Shown: piece after piece, positions 9,455 through 17,237 of the stretch
How positions within the stretch are numbered: the first letter of the stretch is position 1
Layout: the number at the start of each line of letters is the position of its first letter
NCBI RefSeq assembly: GCF_026460885.1
Contig: NZ_JAOVZW010000010.1
Location: 1-64,000 of the forward strand
Length of the DNA stretch: 64,000 nucleotides
Source of the DNA: Chryseobacterium formosum
GTDB lineage: Bacteria > Bacteroidota > Bacteroidia > Flavobacteriales > Weeksellaceae
Direction: 5' to 3'
Notes under the pieces: generated by a model
What the model was told of the DNA's origin: nothing
The model's database searches: none
The model's input: the letters and a program-made list of their open reading frames with translations, nothing else
Program-made: the position numbers and the translations under genes

Positions 9455-9492
9455 GAACACAAAATATTAAACTTGAAAATATAAACAAAAAA

Positions 9493-10095
9493 ATGGCACT
9501 TAACAACCTAAACTATCCGCTGGATTTTAAATTTAAAATCTCAACTCTTGCCAGCGATTTCAACATTACAGACAGAAACGGAAATTATGTGGCGTATGTA
9601 CGTCAGAAAATGTTTAAATTAAAAGAAGATGTTGTTGTTTTTAATGATGAAAGCAAAACCAAAGAGCTATTCAGAATTCAGGCGAACCAGTGGATTGATT
9701 TTAATGCATCTTACTCAATTAAAGATACATTAGGGAAAAACTTCGGGAGATTAGCACGAAAAGGAATGCGATCAATCTGGAAATCTTCATACAACGTTTT
9801 GGATGAAGCAGACCAACAGAAATTTACCATTACAGAAGACAACGCTTGGGTGAAGTTTTTCGACGGAATGGTAGGTGAAATTCCAATTATCGGAATGTTT
9901 ACCGGATATTTCTTGAATCCTTCTTATACCGTAAAAGGAATGGACGGAAAAGAATATTTTAAACTTAAAAAAATGCCTTCATTCTTTGGAAGAAGATTCC
10001 AATTAGACAGATTAGTCGATATTGACGATGAAGACGAAAGTTTGGTTGTTTTATCTTTTCTGATGATGGTTTTGCTTGAAAGAGCAAGAGGATAA
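9493..10095 (+). CDS. LURP-one/scramblase-like protein
   Basis: A 200-residue protein without signal peptide. The opening NYPLDFKFKISTLASDFNI followed by successive beta hairpins (NYVAYVRQKMFKLKEDVVVF) resembles the LURP-one-related/phospholipid-scramblase fold (Tubby-like beta barrel). A short hydrophobic stretch with FDGMVGEIPIIGMFTGYFLNP (about 123-143) sits in the middle, and a hydrophobic helix (LVVLSFLMMVLLERAR) ends the protein, as in scramblase-like proteins with a C-terminal membrane-associated helix. Biochemical function in bacteria is not established. Confidence 0.7.
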   Translation: MALNNLNYPLDFKFKISTLASDFNITDRNGNYVAYVRQKMFKLKEDVVVFNDESKTKELFRIQANQWIDFNASYSIKDTLGKNFGRLARKGMRSIWKSSYNVLDEADQQKFTITEDNAWVKFFDGMVGEIPIIGMFTGYFLNPSYTVKGMDGKEYFKLKKMPSFFGRRFQLDRLVDIDDEDESLVVLSFLMMVLLERARG

Positions 10096-10145
10096 TAACC
10101 ATTGGCTTACAATTTGAAGCTGTATTACTTTTTAAATTCAAATAC

Positions 10146-10637
10146 ATGAAATATTTAATCATTTTCTTTTCAGCATTTTTATTAGTTGCCTGTAAAAAAG
10201 ATAAAGAAACTGTTTCTGATTCTACAAAAACTGACTCTACAAATATTATTAATGATTCAGTAAAATCAGATGTTCAGAATACAAATATTGAAATTGGTGT
10301 AATTCCTTTTCCAAAAGAGATTAAAGAATGTTCTTGCTATTTTGCTAAGAATAAAGCTGATTTCGAAAACGAAAAGTACATTTACGCTGATGATGCAGGA
10401 AAAACTGCTTACATGATGCTCGACGGAAAAAGATTGGCAATGAATCTTATTTCATCAAGCGATATGGAAGTTGATGAACAACTGACGAAAGAAATAGAAA
10501 ATGAGAATTATAAAATTTCAGTGAAAGGTAAAAAAATTAAGCACGAAGAAGCTTTGCTTTTTGAAGGTACTTTAACGATCGAAAAACCAGACGGAAGCAA
10601 AACTACGATGCCAATTTATGGCGAATGCGGATGCTAA
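10146..10637 (+). CDS. hypothetical lipoprotein
   Basis: A 163-residue predicted lipoprotein: signal peptide with lipobox LLVAC (Cys16), then a Lys-rich and Asp/Ser/Thr-rich linker (17-45) that would tether a globular domain to the membrane. The globular part has a Cys pair in KECSCYF and a C-terminal GECGC, which could form disulfides. I do not recognise the family. It follows the scramblase-like gene by 50 nt on the same strand and may share its promoter. Its stop codon leads straight into a heptanucleotide repeat array. Confidence 0.7.
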   Translation: MKYLIIFFSAFLLVACKKDKETVSDSTKTDSTNIINDSVKSDVQNTNIEIGVIPFPKEIKECSCYFAKNKADFENEKYIYADDAGKTAYMMLDGKRLAMNLISSSDMEVDEQLTKEIENENYKISVKGKKIKHEEALLFEGTLTIEKPDGSKTTMPIYGECGC

Positions 10638-10676
10638 GCAATAAGCAATAAGCAATAAGCAATAAGCAATAAGCAA
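10636..10676. repeat. heptanucleotide tandem array (AAGCAAT)5.9
   Basis: Five perfect copies and one partial copy of AAGCAAT, beginning inside the stop codon of the lipoprotein gene and ending 40 nt before the pepD -7 box. Confidence 0.95.
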
Positions 10677-10715
10677 AAATAGTGCTACTGAATTTCGGGA
10701 GCATTTTTAATTTCG

Positions 10716-10723
10716 TAATTTTG
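10716..10723 (+). promoter_or_regulatory. pepD -7 box
   Basis: TAATTTTG, with only a weak TTTC at 10693-10696 as -33 candidate (19-nt spacer). It lies inside the longest open frame and therefore favours the internal ATG at 10739 as the true pepD start. Confidence 0.55.
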
Positions 10724-10738
10724 AGAAAAATAAATTTT

Positions 10739-12184
10739 ATGGAACTATCAAACATAGAACCGCAGATTATCTGGAAGAATTTTTCAAAGTTAAATGCAGT
10801 TCCGAGACCTTCTAAAAAAGAAGAAAAAGTAATTGCCTTCATCAAAGAATTTGGTGAAAATTTAGGACTGGAAACTACAGTAGATGAAGTAGGAAACGTA
10901 ATTATTAAAAAACCTGCAACTCCAGGAATGGAAAACCGTAAATCTATCGTGATGCAGTCGCATTTGGATATGGTTTGCCAAAAAAATAATGATGTAAATT
11001 TCGATTTTGAAACTCAGGGAATCCAGATGGAAGTTGACGGAGACTGGGTAAAGGCAAAAGGAACGACTTTAGGTGCAGATAACGGTTTAGGTGTTGCAAC
11101 AATTATGTCGATTCTTGAAAGTTCAGACATCCCACATCCTGATTTGGAAGCTCTTTTCACGATTGATGAAGAAACAGGAATGACCGGAGCTTTAGGTTTA
11201 AAACCAGGACAATTGACCGGTCAAATTCTTTTAAATTTAGATACAGAAGAAGATGACGAAATCGACATCGGTTGCGCAGGTGGAATCGACGTTACCATTA
11301 ATCAAAACTACTCTACAGAAGCTTCCAACGGACAAATTGTAAGAATTGAAGTAAAAGGTCTTCAAGGTGGTCACTCAGGAATGGATATTCATAAAGGTTT
11401 CGGAAATGCTAATATCATTTTAGGCAGAATTCTTTACAAAGCTTTGGAAAATCAAAACGTTCAGTTAATTTCAATTGATGGCGGAAGTTTGAGAAATGCG
11501 ATCCCAAGGGAATCTGTTGCTTTAATTTCTGTAAGAAATGCTGGTGAATTCATTGAAAATGTAACCAACGGAATCAAAAAAGAAATTTTAGAAGAATTTG
11601 CTTCAATCGAAGCAGGACTTCAAATTAATATTGAAAATTCTACAAGCTCAGAAAAAGCACTTTCTGTAGAAGATTCAAAGAAAATTATTTTGGTTTTAAA
11701 GTCGCTTCACAACGGCGTTTATAGAATGAGTCCAGATGTTCAGGATTTGGTGGAATCATCAAACAATGTAGCAAGAGTTGAGTTGAAAGAAGGCGGTTTG
11801 AAAATTTTAAACCTTTCTAGATCATCGGTAGATTCGTCTAAAGACTCTGTTGCTGAACAATTGAAATCAGTTTCAGAATTAGCAGGAATGAATGTAGAAT
11901 TCAGCGGTTCTTATCCAGGTTGGAAACCAAAACCGGGTTCTGAAATCGTTCAGATAATGGAGAAAATTTATACTGAAAAATTCAGCGAGAAGCCTCATGT
12001 TGTTGCTTGTCACGCAGGTTTAGAATGTGGAATTATCGGTGCTAATTATCCTGAAATGGAAATGGTAAGCTATGGTCCAACAATCAGAGGAGCGCACTCG
12101 CCTGACGAAAAAGCGAATATCTCTTCAACACAGAAATTCTGGAGCTTTACGAAAGATATTTTAGCGAATATTCCTTTGAAATAA
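10739..12184 (+). CDS. pepD: aminoacyl-histidine dipeptidase (M20 family)
   Basis: A 481-residue metallodipeptidase of family M20C that hydrolyses Xaa-His and other dipeptides in the cytoplasm. Metal-ligand motifs are visible in order: SHLDMVCQ (His, Asp), GADNGLG (bridging Asp), DEETGMTGA (catalytic Glu and ligand Glu), LNLDTEEDDE (Asp), and the C-terminal CHAGLECG (His). The internal dimerisation/lid domain (GGHSGMDIHKGFGNAN) is present. The frame stays open upstream to 10682, but those 19 residues are not family-like and contain the -7 box, so I start at 10739. The length fits PepD. A terminator follows. Confidence 0.93.
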   Translation: MELSNIEPQIIWKNFSKLNAVPRPSKKEEKVIAFIKEFGENLGLETTVDEVGNVIIKKPATPGMENRKSIVMQSHLDMVCQKNNDVNFDFETQGIQMEVDGDWVKAKGTTLGADNGLGVATIMSILESSDIPHPDLEALFTIDEETGMTGALGLKPGQLTGQILLNLDTEEDDEIDIGCAGGIDVTINQNYSTEASNGQIVRIEVKGLQGGHSGMDIHKGFGNANIILGRILYKALENQNVQLISIDGGSLRNAIPRESVALISVRNAGEFIENVTNGIKKEILEEFASIEAGLQINIENSTSSEKALSVEDSKKIILVLKSLHNGVYRMSPDVQDLVESSNNVARVELKEGGLKILNLSRSSVDSSKDSVAEQLKSVSELAGMNVEFSGSYPGWKPKPGSEIVQIMEKIYTEKFSEKPHVVACHAGLECGIIGANYPEMEMVSYGPTIRGAHSPDEKANISSTQKFWSFTKDILANIPLK

Positions 12185-12205
12185 GAATGTAATTTTTATA
12201 TTGAG

Positions 12206-12239
12206 AATATCCAAAGTCTTTTGATTTTGGATATTTTTG
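12206..12239 (+). terminator. terminator after pepD
   Basis: AATATCCAAA (12206-12215) pairs with TTTGGATATT (12226-12235), followed by TTTGT. Confidence 0.8.
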
Positions 12240-12253
12240 TTTGATTAATAATC

Positions 12254-12443
12254 TAAGTTTTGGCTAAAGCCATTTAAAGAAATCAAATTTTATAGGAGGG
12301 CTAAAGCCCACCCCTATTGAATGACAAAAACATCTACAAAACAATAATTTAAAAAAAATCAAAATATAATCTTATTCAATAGGAACGGGCTTTAGCCCGT
12401 TTATAGATTATGCGAAAAATTTTTAGGCTTTAGCCAAAACTTA
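12254..12443. repeat. inverted REP pair, left flank of RAYT
   Basis: A 190-nt palindromic element. Its ends 12254-12271 and 12426-12443 are an 18-bp perfect inverted repeat containing GGCTAAAGCC / GGCTTTAGCC. Inside are GGGCTAAAGCCC (12298-12309) and ACGGGCTTTAGCCCGT (12385-12400), and CCTATTGAAT facing ATTCAATAGG. This is two REP units in head-to-head orientation. The 292-nt spacer after pepD holds this element and the pepD terminator only. Confidence 0.9.
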
Positions 12444-12476
12444 GAAATTATTTATACTTTTGAGAAAACAACACAA

Positions 12477-12910
12477 ATGTCATTTATCAAAGTTTATATT
12501 CATATTGTCTTTTCAACAAAAAATAGAATTCCATATTTTAGTATTTTAGTATTTTAGAACAACGGATTAAAGTTTGGAGACATATTAAAGAAAACGCAAC
12601 AGAAAAAGGAGTTTTCATGGATATAGTCAACGGATATTCTGACCATTGTCATTGCTTAGTTTCTCTAGGTTCAAATCAAAACATTGAAAATATTGTTCAG
12701 TTGATAAAAGGTGAGTCATCTTATTGGATCAATAAAAACAATTTAACAAAGGAAAAATTCGCATGGCAGGAAGAATACTTTGCGGTTTCCGTCTCAGAAT
12801 CGATGATTGAGCAAGTAAGAAATTATATTAAAAATCAAAATATACATCATCAGAAGAAAACTTTTGAAGAAGAATATCTAGAATTTATCGAAAAATATAA
12901 CTTTAAATAG
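12477..12910 (+). pseudogene. RAYT (IS200/IS605-like Y1 transposase), frame disrupted
   Basis: The ATG at 12477 opens a frame starting MSFIKVYIHIVFSTKNRIPY, typical of REP-associated transposases, but it meets TAG at 12555 after 26 codons. The rest continues two bases out of frame to 12910, with the HUH motif (HCH in DHCHC), GESSYWINKN, and the catalytic Tyr in VRNYIKNQ, ending in EFIEKYNFK. The break falls in three tandem copies of an 8-bp repeat; removing one copy fuses the halves into a 141-residue protein of normal RAYT length. So the gene is a recent pseudogene or is phase-variable. The fragment from ATG 12617 alone lacks the first strand of the fold. Confidence 0.85.
12534..12557. repeat. 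8-bp tandem repeat (TATTTTAG)3 in RAYT
   Basis: Three exact copies of TATTTTAG. The third copy creates the in-frame TAG at 12555. Two copies would restore the reading frame. Confidence 0.95.
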
Positions 12911-12975
12911 GTTTTGGCTAAAGCCGATGAATTTAATTTTTTATAAGTGGGCTAAAGCCCACCCCTATTGAATGA
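12911..12975. repeat. REP unit, right flank of RAYT
   Basis: Contains GGCTAAAGCC (12916-12925) and GTGGGCTAAAGCCCAC (12947-12962), followed by CCCTATTGAATGA. It is a direct copy of the left arm of the 12254-12443 element, starting at the transposase stop codon. Confidence 0.9.
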
Positions 12976-13030
12976 TAAAATGAAAATTAGATTGATATCT
13001 TAAGCCTCGTATTAATTAAAAACAACACCT

Positions 13031-13498
13031 ATGAAAATCATAAATACCAATCATCTCACTCCTGAACAAAAAGAAAATATTCTTCAATTGTGGAATAATG
13101 AATACCCTGAAAAACTAGCTTATAAAAGTATCGATGGACTTGAAAGTTATCTTGAAAAATTAAATGAAGTCAATCATTTTCTTTTAGTGAATGATGAAGA
13201 AAATATTCATGGTTGGGCAATTACTTTTGTAAGAGACAGCGAAACTTGGTTTGCAATTATTCTTTCAGAAAACCTTCATGGCAAAGGTTGGGGAACAAAA
13301 ATTTTGAATGAACTGAAGCAAAATAAAAATGAACTTAATGGTTGGGTAATTGACCACGGAAATGATAAAAAAATCAATGGAGAATTTTATAAATCTCCTT
13401 TAGAATTTTATATGAAAAATGAATTTGAAGTTCTACCAGACATCAGACTTGAATTAGAAATTATGTCTGCGGTAAAAATCAAATGGAAAAATAATTAA
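13031..13498 (+). CDS. GNAT family N-acetyltransferase
   Basis: A 155-residue GNAT-like protein. The acetyl-CoA-binding motif A is visible as IILSENLHGKGWGTKILNEL (about 86-105), preceded by a beta strand (IHGWAITFVRDSETWFAII). GNATs transfer acetyl groups from acetyl-CoA to amines; the substrate is unknown. It lies 9 nt before the LOG-family gene on the same strand, so the two probably form an operon. Start chosen at the first Met, which gives a complete first strand. Confidence 0.78.
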   Translation: MKIINTNHLTPEQKENILQLWNNEYPEKLAYKSIDGLESYLEKLNEVNHFLLVNDEENIHGWAITFVRDSETWFAIILSENLHGKGWGTKILNELKQNKNELNGWVIDHGNDKKINGEFYKSPLEFYMKNEFEVLPDIRLELEIMSAVKIKWKNN

Positions 13499-13507
13499 TA
13501 GATAACA

Positions 13508-14089
13508 ATGAAAAGTATTACCGTATTTTGCGGGTCGAGTTTCGGTTCGGAAGAAATTTATAAAGAGCAGGCCTATTTAGTTGGAAAAACTTTAGCTGAA
13601 GAAAACATTCGTTTGATTTATGGAGGCGCAAACGTTGGTTTGATGGGTTCTGTTGCAGATGGAACTATTCAAAATGGAGGAAAAGCAATCGGAGTTCTTC
13701 CTCATTTTTTACAGTCAAAGGAAATTGCACACACGCATCTTACCGAACTAATTTTGGTTGAAACCATGCATGAAAGAAAAACCAAAATGAATGAGCTTTC
13801 AGATGGCGTTATCGTTCTTCCGGGAGGTTATGGAACTTTAGAAGAGTTTTTCGAAATGATTACCTGGGCACAACTCGGACTTCACAAAAAACCAATTGCC
13901 ATTTTAAATATTGATGGGTTTTATAATGAATTAATCAAATTGGTTCAGACTATGGTTGATAAAGGATTTTTAAAACAAATCAATCAGGAAATGCTTTTGG
14001 TAAGTGATACTATTGATGAACTTTTAGAAAAAATGAAATATTATCAGGCTCCGACGGTAGGAAAATGGATTTCTAAAGAGAAAGTTTAA
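13508..14089 (+). CDS. LOG family protein (cytokinin riboside monophosphate phosphoribohydrolase-like)
   Basis: A 193-residue Rossmann-fold protein of the LOG/TIGR00730 family. The signature PGGYGTLEE is at 105-113, preceded by YGGANVGLMG (38-47) and MHERK (87-91), which together form the nucleotide site. Characterised members remove ribose 5-phosphate from AMP or N6-modified AMP. In bacteria the role is usually nucleotide salvage rather than hormone signalling. It sits directly after the GNAT gene. Confidence 0.9.
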   Translation: MKSITVFCGSSFGSEEIYKEQAYLVGKTLAEENIRLIYGGANVGLMGSVADGTIQNGGKAIGVLPHFLQSKEIAHTHLTELILVETMHERKTKMNELSDGVIVLPGGYGTLEEFFEMITWAQLGLHKKPIAILNIDGFYNELIKLVQTMVDKGFLKQINQEMLLVSDTIDELLEKMKYYQAPTVGKWISKEKV

Positions 14090-14177
14090 ATGTTGAAAAG
14101 TTTAATTTTTAAGATCAATTAATAATTAGGATCACGATTATTAAAAAGTTTGTAAATTTAAATAATGACTAATTATT

Positions 14178-15167
14178 ATGGCAAAGGACGATTTAAATAA
14201 AATATTAACTCAATATGAGGAAAAATCTCCTTTATATGCTTCCTTTAGTTTTAAAGTTGAAAAAATATTAAGGAAATTATGTAAAAATTTTTCAATACAT
14301 CAGATCGTAAGCAGGATAAAAACCAAAGAAAGCCTTGCGCAGAAAGTCATCAAGAAGAATAAATATGAAAACCTTGATGATATTACAGATATTTTAGCAT
14401 TAAGAATTATTACTTATTTCGAAGACGATATTTCAAAAATAGAAGAACTCCTTAATAAAGAATTTAAAATTGATTGGGAAAATTCTACCGATAAAAGAAG
14501 TATTGAAATTGATAAATTCGGATACAGAAGCGTTCATTACATTCTGCAGCTCAATAATCACAAAAAAGAATTATCTGAGTATGTTGAATTTAAAGACATT
14601 AAGTTTGAAATTCAGATCCGGAGCATTCTTCAGCATTCATGGGCAGAAATAGAACATGATTTGGGCTATAAATCTTTTACCGAAATTCCTCAAAAAGCAA
14701 AACGCACATTTTACAGAGTTGCAGCCTTGCTTGAGCAGGCAGATATTGAATTTACAAAATTGAAAAAGGAAATTCAGGATTTTGAAAATTCTATCAGTAA
14801 AAATTTAAAAAATAAAGAGAAATTTATAGAAATCAACGAGTCAACAATTATTGCTTTTGTGAAAAGAAATCAGCTTTTGCGGGAGATTGAAAACGACATT
14901 AAAAAAGCATTAAAGCTTACTGAAAATCCCAAGTTTGACTCAACTTATTTATCTTCGAATAATTTTTCATCACAACTAAAAAATTTAAAAATATTTGATT
15001 TAACACAGCTTGAAGAAAATCTCATCAATTACAAACAGGAAATTACGACCAGACAAATAGATTATTTACAATCATTAAATGAAAATTTCAATAACAGTAA
15101 AATAAAAATTTCTCTGATGCAAGGTGCTCCCATACTTTGGTTGATTAATTATCTGGAAAATAAATAA
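14178..15167 (+). CDS. stand-alone (p)ppGpp synthetase-domain protein (RelA/SpoT synthetase fold)
   Basis: A 329-residue protein with a RelA/SpoT synthetase domain but no HD hydrolase, TGS or ACT domain. Visible motifs: RIKTKESLAQKV (46-57), DDITDILALRI (67-77), GYRSVHY (115-121) and EIQIRSILQHSWAEIEHDLGYK (144-165). These are the nucleotide-binding residues and catalytic Glu of small alarmone synthetases, which make ppGpp-type signals from ATP and GDP/GTP. The C-terminal half (170-329) is largely helical and charged, longer than in RelQ/RelP (about 210-260 residues total), so its own regulation is likely. It appears to be transcribed alone. Confidence 0.88.
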   Translation: MAKDDLNKILTQYEEKSPLYASFSFKVEKILRKLCKNFSIHQIVSRIKTKESLAQKVIKKNKYENLDDITDILALRIITYFEDDISKIEELLNKEFKIDWENSTDKRSIEIDKFGYRSVHYILQLNNHKKELSEYVEFKDIKFEIQIRSILQHSWAEIEHDLGYKSFTEIPQKAKRTFYRVAALLEQADIEFTKLKKEIQDFENSISKNLKNKEKFIEINESTIIAFVKRNQLLREIENDIKKALKLTENPKFDSTYLSSNNFSSQLKNLKIFDLTQLEENLINYKQEITTRQIDYLQSLNENFNNSKIKISLMQGAPILWLINYLENK

Positions 15168-15234
15168 TAATGCGTTTAGAATTTTTGACTTTGTCTATTA
15201 ACTAAAAATATGAAACTTTAAATAACTCAAATTT

Positions 15235-15549
15235 GACGTTTAGAACCTCAACCGATACGTCCACAATCTATCCCGACACGTTAGACAGAAGTCGCGACAC
15301 ATAATTTATAGGTTCCGATACGTTATCTAACCTAAATCGACACGTTCATTAAGCATCCGTCTTAGTTATTTACCCTAACGGAGCGGTTACATATCTATTC
15401 CGTTATGTTCTATAACCTATCAGGACAGGTATTTAATAAGTCCTGATAGATGAAAGACTTCTCCGAACCACTGCGCAACTCTGATGGAGACATAAAAGAA
15501 CGTATCTGAAGAAGTCCATAACCTATCCGAATCATTGAACGACGTATCC
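15235..15549. repeat. degenerate 21-nt tandem array, about 15 units
   Basis: Read on the minus strand this stretch splits into about 15 consecutive units of 20-22 nt with a loose consensus GGATAGGTTATGAACGTATC; examples end at plus positions 15549, 15528 and so on down to 15235. On the plus strand the same core appears as CGATACGTT, CGACACGTT and ATAACCTATCC. No reading frame holds because the units vary from 20 to 22 nt. A perfect 9-bp inverted repeat (15418-15426 with 15440-15448) is embedded. Apart from the ferredoxin terminator, this array fills the 450-nt spacer between the alarmone-synthetase and ferredoxin genes. Confidence 0.75.
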
Positions 15550-15555
15550 TTAACA

Positions 15556-15592
15556 ATAAAACACCTCTAGAATCTGGTTCCAGAGGTGTTTT
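15556..15592 (-). terminator. terminator after ferredoxin gene
   Basis: AAAACACCTCT (15558-15568) pairs with AGAGGTGTTTT (15582-15592); it lies 27 nt beyond the ferredoxin stop on the minus strand. Confidence 0.8.
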
Positions 15593-15618
15593 ATGTATTT
15601 TTATAATCTTAATTTCTA

Positions 15619-15948
15619 TTAAGGATAAGGAGCAATTGCTACAGCAAGACCTTCCATTGCAGGAACCATGTGCAACTGGCAACCCAATCTGCTATTGCTT
15701 TCCACATGATAAGCTTCTGCCAACATCGCATCTTCCTCATCGCCCATCGGCTCAAGTCCTGGATCATCAAGTACATAAACCTGACAAGATGCACACATTG
15801 CCATTCCTCCGCAAACTCCGATGGTTCCTTCTTCTGCCAATTCGTACGAACGGATGATTTCCATTAAATTCATGGACATATCCGTTGGTGCAACTACATC
15901 ATGAGTAACTCCTTCTCTATCGGTGATTTTAATATTTATATCGCTCAT
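15619..15948 (-). CDS. 2Fe-2S ferredoxin, adrenodoxin type
   Basis: A 109-residue electron-transfer protein. Cysteines at 46, 52, 55 and 90 (GVCGGMAMCASC and LGCQL) match the C-x5-C-x2-C-xn-C ligand pattern of vertebrate-type [2Fe-2S] ferredoxins. The acidic stretch DDPGLEPMGDEEDAM (61-75) is the usual partner-docking helix. The adjacent upstream gene encodes a ferredoxin-NADP reductase on the same strand, the natural electron donor, although the 79-nt spacer holds heptamer repeats rather than a recognisable promoter. Confidence 0.93.
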   Translation of the reverse strand: MSDINIKITDREGVTHDVVAPTDMSMNLMEIIRSYELAEEGTIGVCGGMAMCASCQVYVLDDPGLEPMGDEEDAMLAEAYHVESNSRLGCQLHMVPAMEGLAVAIAPYP

Positions 15949-15953
15949 CTTAG

Positions 15954-16021
15954 TTGATGGTTATTGGTTGATGGTTGATGGCATTTATGTTTTACTAACA
16001 ACTAATAACCAACAACTAACA
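15954..16021. repeat. two heptanucleotide arrays (TTGATGG-type and ACTAACA-type)
   Basis: Units TTGATGG, TTATTGG, TTGATGG, TTGATGG occupy 15954-15981. Units ACTAACA, ACTAATA, ACCAACA, ACTAACA occupy 15994-16021. Both have strict 7-nt spacing, and the first, read on the other strand, is ACCATCA/ACCAATA, so the two are inverted relatives. They fill the ferredoxin/reductase spacer. Confidence 0.85.
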
Positions 16022-16027
16022 ACGAGA

Positions 16028-17083
16028 TTAATCTATTTTCTTTACAACAGCTTTCTCAGCTTCTTTACGGCTTCCGTCGAAACCATCTACTCCACTTACT
16101 GTTGTATATTTTAAAACGAATTTTTTACCCGGATTCAATCTGTTGTAAACACTCTGACACATCAAGGTTGCCTCATGGAAGCCACAAAGAATTAACTTTA
16201 ATTTCCCTGGATAAGTATTGATATCTCCGATCGCATAAATACCGTCAATGTTAGTTTGATAATCCAATGCATTGTTAACTACGATTGCATTTTTTTCGAT
16301 ATTCAATCCCCATTGAGCAATTTCTCCCAATTTTGGAGTCAACCCGAATAATGGAATGAAATAATCTGTTTCAATGTCGTAAGGATCTTGACCGTCAATT
16401 GCTACAGTGATTGCTTCTACTTTTCCGTCACCTTTAATAGCAGTAACTTCAGCCGGAGTAACTAATTTAATTTTACCTTGATTTTTTAAATCCTGAACTT
16501 TTTCTACAGAATCCAAAGCGCCACGGAATTCGTTTCTTCTGTGGATCAAAGTTACTTCACTTGCGACATTTGATAAGAAAACGCTCCAGTCTAAAGCTGA
16601 ATCTCCACCACCTGCAATCACCACCTTTTTATTTCTGAAATGTTCCGGTTCTTTAACGAAATATTCCAGACCTTTCTCTTCGTAATCAGCAATATTATCC
16701 ATTGTAGGCTTTCTAGGTTCAAAAGTTCCTAAACCACCTGCAATTGCGATTGCTTTACATCTGTGAACAGTTCCTTTATTAGTAATTACTTCAAACCATT
16801 CGTCATCAACTTTCGTATATGATATTGCGGTCTCGCCCAAAGTAAATCCCGGTTGGAATTGTTTGATTTGTTCCATTAAATTATCTACCAATTCTCCCGC
16901 ATTTACAGACGGATAACCCGGAATATCAAAAATCGGTTTTTTAGGATACAACTCAGCCAACTGACCTCCAGGTTGTGGAAGTGCGTCGATGATGTGACAT
17001 TTCATTTTTAGCAAACCTGCTTCAAATACGGCAAAAAGCCCTGTTGGTCCCGCTCCGATAATCAATATATCTGTAGTGATCAT
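16028..17083 (-). CDS. ferredoxin-NADP(+) reductase, thioredoxin-reductase-like
   Basis: A 351-residue flavoprotein of the TrxR-like FNR type (YumC class). It has the FAD-binding GAGPTGL (10-16), an NAD(P)-binding GGGDSALDW near 157, and the C-terminal FAD-contact YAIGDINTYPG. The redox-active CxxC of true thioredoxin reductases is absent, which separates it from TrxB. It passes electrons between NADPH and ferredoxin in the cytoplasm; the ferredoxin gene next door supports this. The extended C-terminal tail is characteristic of this class. Confidence 0.9.
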   Translation of the reverse strand: MITTDILIIGAGPTGLFAVFEAGLLKMKCHIIDALPQPGGQLAELYPKKPIFDIPGYPSVNAGELVDNLMEQIKQFQPGFTLGETAISYTKVDDEWFEVITNKGTVHRCKAIAIAGGLGTFEPRKPTMDNIADYEEKGLEYFVKEPEHFRNKKVVIAGGGDSALDWSVFLSNVASEVTLIHRRNEFRGALDSVEKVQDLKNQGKIKLVTPAEVTAIKGDGKVEAITVAIDGQDPYDIETDYFIPLFGLTPKLGEIAQWGLNIEKNAIVVNNALDYQTNIDGIYAIGDINTYPGKLKLILCGFHEATLMCQSVYNRLNPGKKFVLKYTTVSGVDGFDGSRKEAEKAVVKKID

Positions 17084-17237
17084 AATATGATGATAATTTA
17101 ATAATTTGTAGCTGCAAATTTACTAATTTTAATGCGAAGCATATTTAATTATGCCTAAATAAAAAACTGAGATTTATCAAACAACCGCAAAAAACTGAGA
17201 ATGAAAAACTTGGCAGTCTTTTTGTAAACTTTAAATT

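Larger units (their letters stand above)
12254..12975. mobile_element. RAYT/REP module (transposase plus flanking palindromes)
   Basis: A single Y1 transposase-like gene lies between REP-like palindromes. The left side (12254-12443) is an inverted pair and the right side (12911-12975) is a single copy of the same arm. The arms share the core GGCTAAAGCC and GGGCTAAAGCCC palindromes and the string CCCCTATTGAATGA. This is the arrangement known for REP-associated tyrosine transposases, which are thought to mobilise or maintain REP sequences. The limits given are where the shared sequence starts and ends. Confidence 0.85.

Noticed and set aside
12617..12910. Independent 97-residue gene
   Set aside because: It is the C-terminal part of the RAYT transposase that starts at 12477; the first part of the fold lies upstream in another frame.
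15235..15549. CRISPR array
   Set aside because: Units are contiguous and degenerate, without constant repeats separated by unique spacers; no cas genes nearby.
15410..15682. 90-codon ORF on the minus strand
   Set aside because: It runs out of frame through the end of the ferredoxin gene, across its terminator and into the 21-nt array; composition is not protein-like.
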